A DNA stretch of 64,000 nt from JAMZMI01 sp049115715 (GTDB lineage Bacteria; Bacteroidota; Bacteroidia; Cytophagales; Cyclobacteriaceae): NCBI GenBank assembly GCA_049115715.1, contig JAGDZQ010000015.1, positions 62,001-126,000 of the forward strand, given 5' to 3'. The translations under genes were made by a program, and so were the position numbers. The notes beneath the pieces were generated by a model that did no database searches, was not told the origin of the DNA, and was given only the letters and a program-made list of their open reading frames with translations. Below, one piece after another: positions 61,901 to 64,000 of the stretch; the first letter of the stretch is position 1; each line of letters begins with the position of its first letter.

Positions 61901-61996
61901 ACTTTCTGTTGTTTTATCAGGCTTTAGTTGTTTTAGAATAGCATCTTGCCAATCTTGAATATCTTTTTTTTGGAAATCGTTAAAAGTGGGGTGCAT
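58928..61996 (-). CDS. methylmalonyl-CoA mutase, fused small and large subunits
   Basis: A 1022-residue adenosylcobalamin enzyme that interconverts methylmalonyl-CoA and succinyl-CoA. The first about 340 residues look like the degenerate, non-catalytic small subunit MutA. The large subunit follows: TMYATRPWTIRQYAGFST, RGYDSDHPRVTGDVGKAGVA, GYHMHEAGATAEIELAFT, and the active-site RTHCQTSGYSL and DPYNNVSRT. The C-terminal B12 domain has DGHDRGAKIIATAFADFGFD with the His ligand (DxHxxG) and GISSLAGGHKT. It lacks a GTPase domain, so it is not IcmF; MeaB is separate. Normally the subunits are separate polypeptides, so a fusion is notable. Confidence 0.9.
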   Translation of the reverse strand: MHPTFNDFQKKDIQDWQDAILKQLKPDKTTESLIWSPADRLNLEAYHDSKEHQNKYDYIPQLLSQVSPKKWELYQRIDAKDSQTFAKEVESALKIDSEGIFIFGDLNTIDFKGFDLEIKKRKTHLGLVHTESNVVNASNLRSIKDSIRFGQQLPDDFKKEDHYQELIHCTEKSDFIDLFIKEANNCLPDFYEPKSHPNIAINLILSNDFFLDIAKIRAIRIFMASLGKSLGWGRKHQVVKIVCELPQGSSEGNHLLRQTTGCLSSILGQADVVVIHSGKDKWAGGSSRRISRNIGHLLKHESALDQFMDISQGSYFIDELTDQIVTQLLVQWNSDKVDLDRIEFSLKSNPETSKATLNFPHLHTTPGFPPFLRGPYPTMYATRPWTIRQYAGFSTAEESNQFYRKNLAAGQKGLSVAFDLATHRGYDSDHPRVTGDVGKAGVAIDTVEDMKILFDQIPLDKMSVSMTMNGAVLPIMAFYIVAAEEQGVSPSQLTGTIQNDILKEFMVRNTYIYPPEPSMKIVADIFRFTSEKMPRFNSISISGYHMHEAGATAEIELAFTLADGLEYIRTGLKAGIDIDSFAPRLSFFWGIGMNFVNEIAKMRAGRALWAKLVKQFDPQKAKSMALRTHCQTSGYSLTAQDPYNNVSRTCIEALAAVFGGTQSLHTNALDEAIALPTDYSAAIARETQLYLQNDIGITKVIDPWGGSSEIESRTHDLIGKAWSIIQEIEEMGGMSKAIVNGYPKMKIEEASALKQARIDSGKEVIVGINKFQVSEKTKIDHLEIDNDEVRRSQVNRINKIKSERDSSKVKEALARLTECSRTGDGNLLSLAIEAARLRATLGEISDALEVEFGRYEAKNQTITGVYKSVIMNDRSFEKARKLSDKFAELEGRRARILVAKMGQDGHDRGAKIIATAFADFGFDVDIGPLFQIPKEVARHAIENDVHIVGISSLAGGHKTLIPQLAQELKENGGKDIMLIAGGVIPEEDYDFLFEKGVSLIFGPGTVISKAVQDILNQLLKSQ

Positions 61997-62146
61997 TTTT
62001 CAAGTTTTCTTAAAGTTAATGGCTATGCCTACAACTTTTACCTGAATAGCGGTTCAAATTTTTGTATTTGCATTTTTTCAAGAATTTTTCTGATGAATCA
62101 TCGTTTGAATCAACTGTTGCTGGATTATAGAAAGTCAAGAGCAAAA

Positions 62147-62173
62147 CTCATTTTTTTCTTAAAAAAAAATGAG
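62147..62173. repeat. AT-rich hairpin upstream of dnaA
   Basis: CTCATTTTTTT (62147-62157) and AAAAAAATGAG (62163-62173) form a perfect 11-bp stem with a 5-base CTTAA loop. It lies about 75 bases before the dnaA ATG. No GC-rich core is present, so it may be a weak terminator of upstream transcription or a regulatory element. Confidence 0.5.
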
Positions 62174-62177
62174 GCAA

Positions 62178-62211
62178 ATTTGATGCCCCACTCTAGACAA
62201 GTGTAGCTTTT
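62178..62211 (+). promoter_or_regulatory. candidate promoter for dnaA
   Basis: TTTG (62178-62181) and TAGCTTTT (62204-62211, near the TAnnTTTG consensus) are 22 bases apart and end 34 bases before the dnaA ATG. The -7 box has T instead of the last G and the spacer is a little long, so confidence is limited. Confidence 0.35.
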
Positions 62212-62245
62212 AAGACCGTTTCAAAGAGAAAAATTTACACCACCA

Positions 62246-63652
62246 ATGCACCAAAAAACTTGGGATAATTGTCTTCAGTTTATTAAAGAGCGTATTCCCG
62301 CTCAAAGTTTTAAAACATGGTTCGAACCTATAGTTCCTGTTAGAGAACACGAAGATGTTTTGACCATTCAGGTGCCTAGTCAATTCTTTTACGAGTGGCT
62401 AGAGGAAAACTACGTTCATCTTTTAAAACAGGCGATCAAATCAGAAATTGGTGCTAACGGTAGATTGGAATATTCTGTTGTTGTAGATAAAGGGGACGAT
62501 GAGGTGAAACCTGTTACGATCAATGTTTCAGGATCTAGCAATAGCCAAAATGCAAATAGAGTTAATGGTTATGATCTCTATAAGAATCCTGATTTCTTAA
62601 ATCAACTTAAGATTAACTCTAATCTTAATGCTACATACAGATTTGAGAATTTCATTGAGGGAGACTGTAATCGATTAGCAAGATCCGCAGGGTTTGCAGT
62701 AGCTCAAAAACCAGGGGTTACCTCTTTTAACCCGTTGATGTTTTACGGAGGGGTAGGTCTTGGTAAAACCCATTTGATTCAAGCGATTGGGAATGAAATA
62801 AAGAGTCAGCACCCAGAAAAAAGCATCATATACGTTGCATCAGAAAAGTTTACGAATCAGTTTATCGATGCACTGAAAAATAACAACATTCAGGATTTCA
62901 TCAATTATTACAGAGAAGTTGATGTGTTGATTTTGGATGACGTTCAATTTCTAAGAGATAAAGAAAAGACGCAGGAGATTTTCTTTCACATCTTTAATCA
63001 TCTGCATCAAGGGGGTAAGCAAATTATCATGACCTCAGATTGCGCTCCTAAAGATCTTAAAGGTTTGCAAGAGCGTTTGGTTTCCAGATTCAAATGGGGA
63101 CTTACTGCTGATCTTCAGCAACCAGATTTTGAAACCAGGATGGCGATCATCCATAAAAAAATGCAGGCTGATGGGATTATAATTCCAGATCAGGTTGTTG
63201 AATACATTGCTTATACAGTCGATACCAACGTAAGAGAATTGGAAGGAGTGATAATCTCTTTAATCGCTCATGCTTCCCTTACCAAAGTTGAGATTGATCT
63301 TGAATTAGCCAAACAAATTCTTAAGAACATCGTGACAGATATTGATTCGGAAGTAGGGATAGATTATATTCAGAAAACGGTATCCGATTATTTTAATATT
63401 CCGCAAGACGACTTAAAAGCTAAGACACGGAAGAAAGAAATCGTTATTGCTAGACAAGTAGCAATGTACTTTTCAAAAGATTATACGAACCACTCTTTGA
63501 AATCTATCGGTTACCATTTTGGTGGGCGAGATCATAGTACAGTCATTCATGCTGTGCAATCTGTCAATGATATGATTGACACCAACGCAAAGTTTCGATT
63601 TTCGATTGATGAACTCAAGAAGAAATTGAAGCTTAGAACTGCTGTAGCCTAG
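62246..63652 (+). CDS. dnaA: chromosomal replication initiator protein DnaA
   Basis: A 468-residue protein with all DnaA parts: N-terminal domain I (TWDNCLQFIKERIPAQSFKTWF), a variable linker, the AAA+ domain with Walker A GGVGLGKTHLI, Walker B VLILDDVQF and the sensor I region, and the C-terminal DnaA-box binding domain with GGRDHSTVIHAVQSV. It opens the double helix at the origin as an ATP-bound filament. The gene is divergent from the mutase. No dnaN or recF follows here, and no cluster of DnaA boxes is visible beside it. Confidence 0.98.
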   Translation: MHQKTWDNCLQFIKERIPAQSFKTWFEPIVPVREHEDVLTIQVPSQFFYEWLEENYVHLLKQAIKSEIGANGRLEYSVVVDKGDDEVKPVTINVSGSSNSQNANRVNGYDLYKNPDFLNQLKINSNLNATYRFENFIEGDCNRLARSAGFAVAQKPGVTSFNPLMFYGGVGLGKTHLIQAIGNEIKSQHPEKSIIYVASEKFTNQFIDALKNNNIQDFINYYREVDVLILDDVQFLRDKEKTQEIFFHIFNHLHQGGKQIIMTSDCAPKDLKGLQERLVSRFKWGLTADLQQPDFETRMAIIHKKMQADGIIIPDQVVEYIAYTVDTNVRELEGVIISLIAHASLTKVEIDLELAKQILKNIVTDIDSEVGIDYIQKTVSDYFNIPQDDLKAKTRKKEIVIARQVAMYFSKDYTNHSLKSIGYHFGGRDHSTVIHAVQSVNDMIDTNAKFRFSIDELKKKLKLRTAVA

Positions 63653-63765
63653 CAAAACCATCCATTTTTGATCCCTAATACCTAGTTTTGATCCTCGCTT
63701 TAGATCATTACAAGAGCATTTTTAGACAAGATTCATTTCTTCTAAACCAGCTCGAAGGTTATTGA

Positions 63766-64000
63766 CTAGAAATAAAAAGGATAGTATACTTTTCGTCCTC
63801 TTTCGTCAATTCCAGAAATGATTACCCTGCCAGATATTTTTTCTAAAATGTCTGCTAGTTCATCTGGCTTGTCAATTAGTGTATTGTTGATCTTGGTAAT
63901 GATGAAGCCTTCCGGTATTCCAAGTTTTGCGAAAAACCCAGAATTTTTATAGTCTACGACTTTTACGCCACTCGCAATTCCTAATAGTTCCTTCTCAACT
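63766..64000 (-). CDS. HtrA/DegQ-type serine protease, C-terminal PDZ only (truncated by the window)
   Basis: The frame is open from the right edge to the TAG at 63766-63768, giving 77 residues. SGVKVVDYKNSGFFAKLGIPEGFIIT and KINNTLIDKPDELADILE form the second PDZ domain of periplasmic HtrA (DegP/DegQ/Do) proteases, which degrade misfolded envelope proteins. The catalytic triad and most of the protein lie outside the window. It converges on dnaA, with about 110 bases between stops that show no clear hairpin. Confidence 0.82.
   Translation of the reverse strand, partial: VEKELLGIASGVKVVDYKNSGFFAKLGIPEGFIITKINNTLIDKPDELADILEKISGRVIISGIDERGRKVYYPFYF

Noticed and set aside
58928..61996. IcmF-type fused isobutyryl-CoA mutase
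   Set aside because: No GTPase domain is inside the protein and the B12 domain is at the C-terminus, unlike IcmF.
61997..62245. Replication origin next to dnaA
   Set aside because: No cluster of TTATCCACA-type boxes or AT-rich unwinding repeats was found, and no dnaN follows. Proximity to dnaA alone is not enough.

Overview
The window reads as chromosomal DNA of a Bacteroidota bacterium, most likely a marine-type Cytophagales member. This rests on type IX secretion features (a PorV-like barrel followed by a 1662-residue gingipain-family C25 peptidase with an FlgD-like C-terminus), a CarboxypepD_reg-like/DUF5686-type protein, a DUF5117-type zincin, TPR-fused sensor kinases, few Shine-Dalgarno sequences and promoter boxes of the TAnnTTTG type. 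Genus is not resolvable by eye. No rRNA, tRNA, CRISPR array, IS element or prophage was seen. The left edge cuts a sensor kinase and the right edge cuts an HtrA-type protease.

Layout. 1-3449: two paralogous TPR sensor kinases. 3463-8578 (minus): FMN split-barrel protein, a cytochrome c/copper-monooxygenase-like lipoprotein, YkgJ and HD proteins, two hypotheticals. 8808-10331: leuA. 10335-13935 (minus): hypothetical, tandem-PspC membrane protein and its PadR regulator. 14175-20238: PorV-like barrel and C25 peptidase. 20246-22930 (minus): SCP2 protein, glutaminyl cyclase, Na+/H+ antiporter. 23328-26562: DinB plus a MacB-like ABC/DUF3299 operon with a His-rich loop, possibly metal-related. 26565-28216 (minus): cytochrome c, SCO, HemJ. 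28326-31365: Crp/Fnr regulator and a NatAB-like ABC exporter. 31388-38380 (minus): an accessory locus with HlyD, a C39 peptidase ABC transporter, a small HTH protein and two short double-glycine peptides, followed by a CPBP protease and a small ORF interrupted by a stop codon. 38821-41555: a TPR membrane protein, a GIY-YIG endonuclease embedded in palindromic repeats, and an XRE protein. 41935-49178 (minus): zincin, jelly-roll protein, small secreted protein, two-component system, lipoprotein. 49218-54885 (minus): tightly overlapping operon of three glycosyltransferases, a rhodanese, a DUF2064 protein and a serine hydrolase. 55056-63652: ArsC-like protein, MeaB, CHASE2 and FecR-like pair, fused methylmalonyl-CoA mutase, dnaA.

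The strongest candidate for an undescribed system is the peptide export operon at 34314-38380. The transporter carries an intact leader-peptidase domain, and two genes too short for routine gene calling (54 and 47 codons) sit immediately downstream with classical GG leaders. Their predicted mature peptides are 27 and 29 residues: one is hydrophobic with GxxxG spacing, the other has an aromatic N-terminus and a C-terminal Cys-7-Cys loop. No modification enzyme is visible, so an unmodified two-peptide bacteriocin or a signalling pair is the simplest reading. The second candidate is the GIY-YIG gene with three flanking copies of a hairpin-forming repeat, an arrangement analogous to REP/RAYT units but built on a different nuclease fold.

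Functions are assigned from motifs and remembered family features only; no database search was run.
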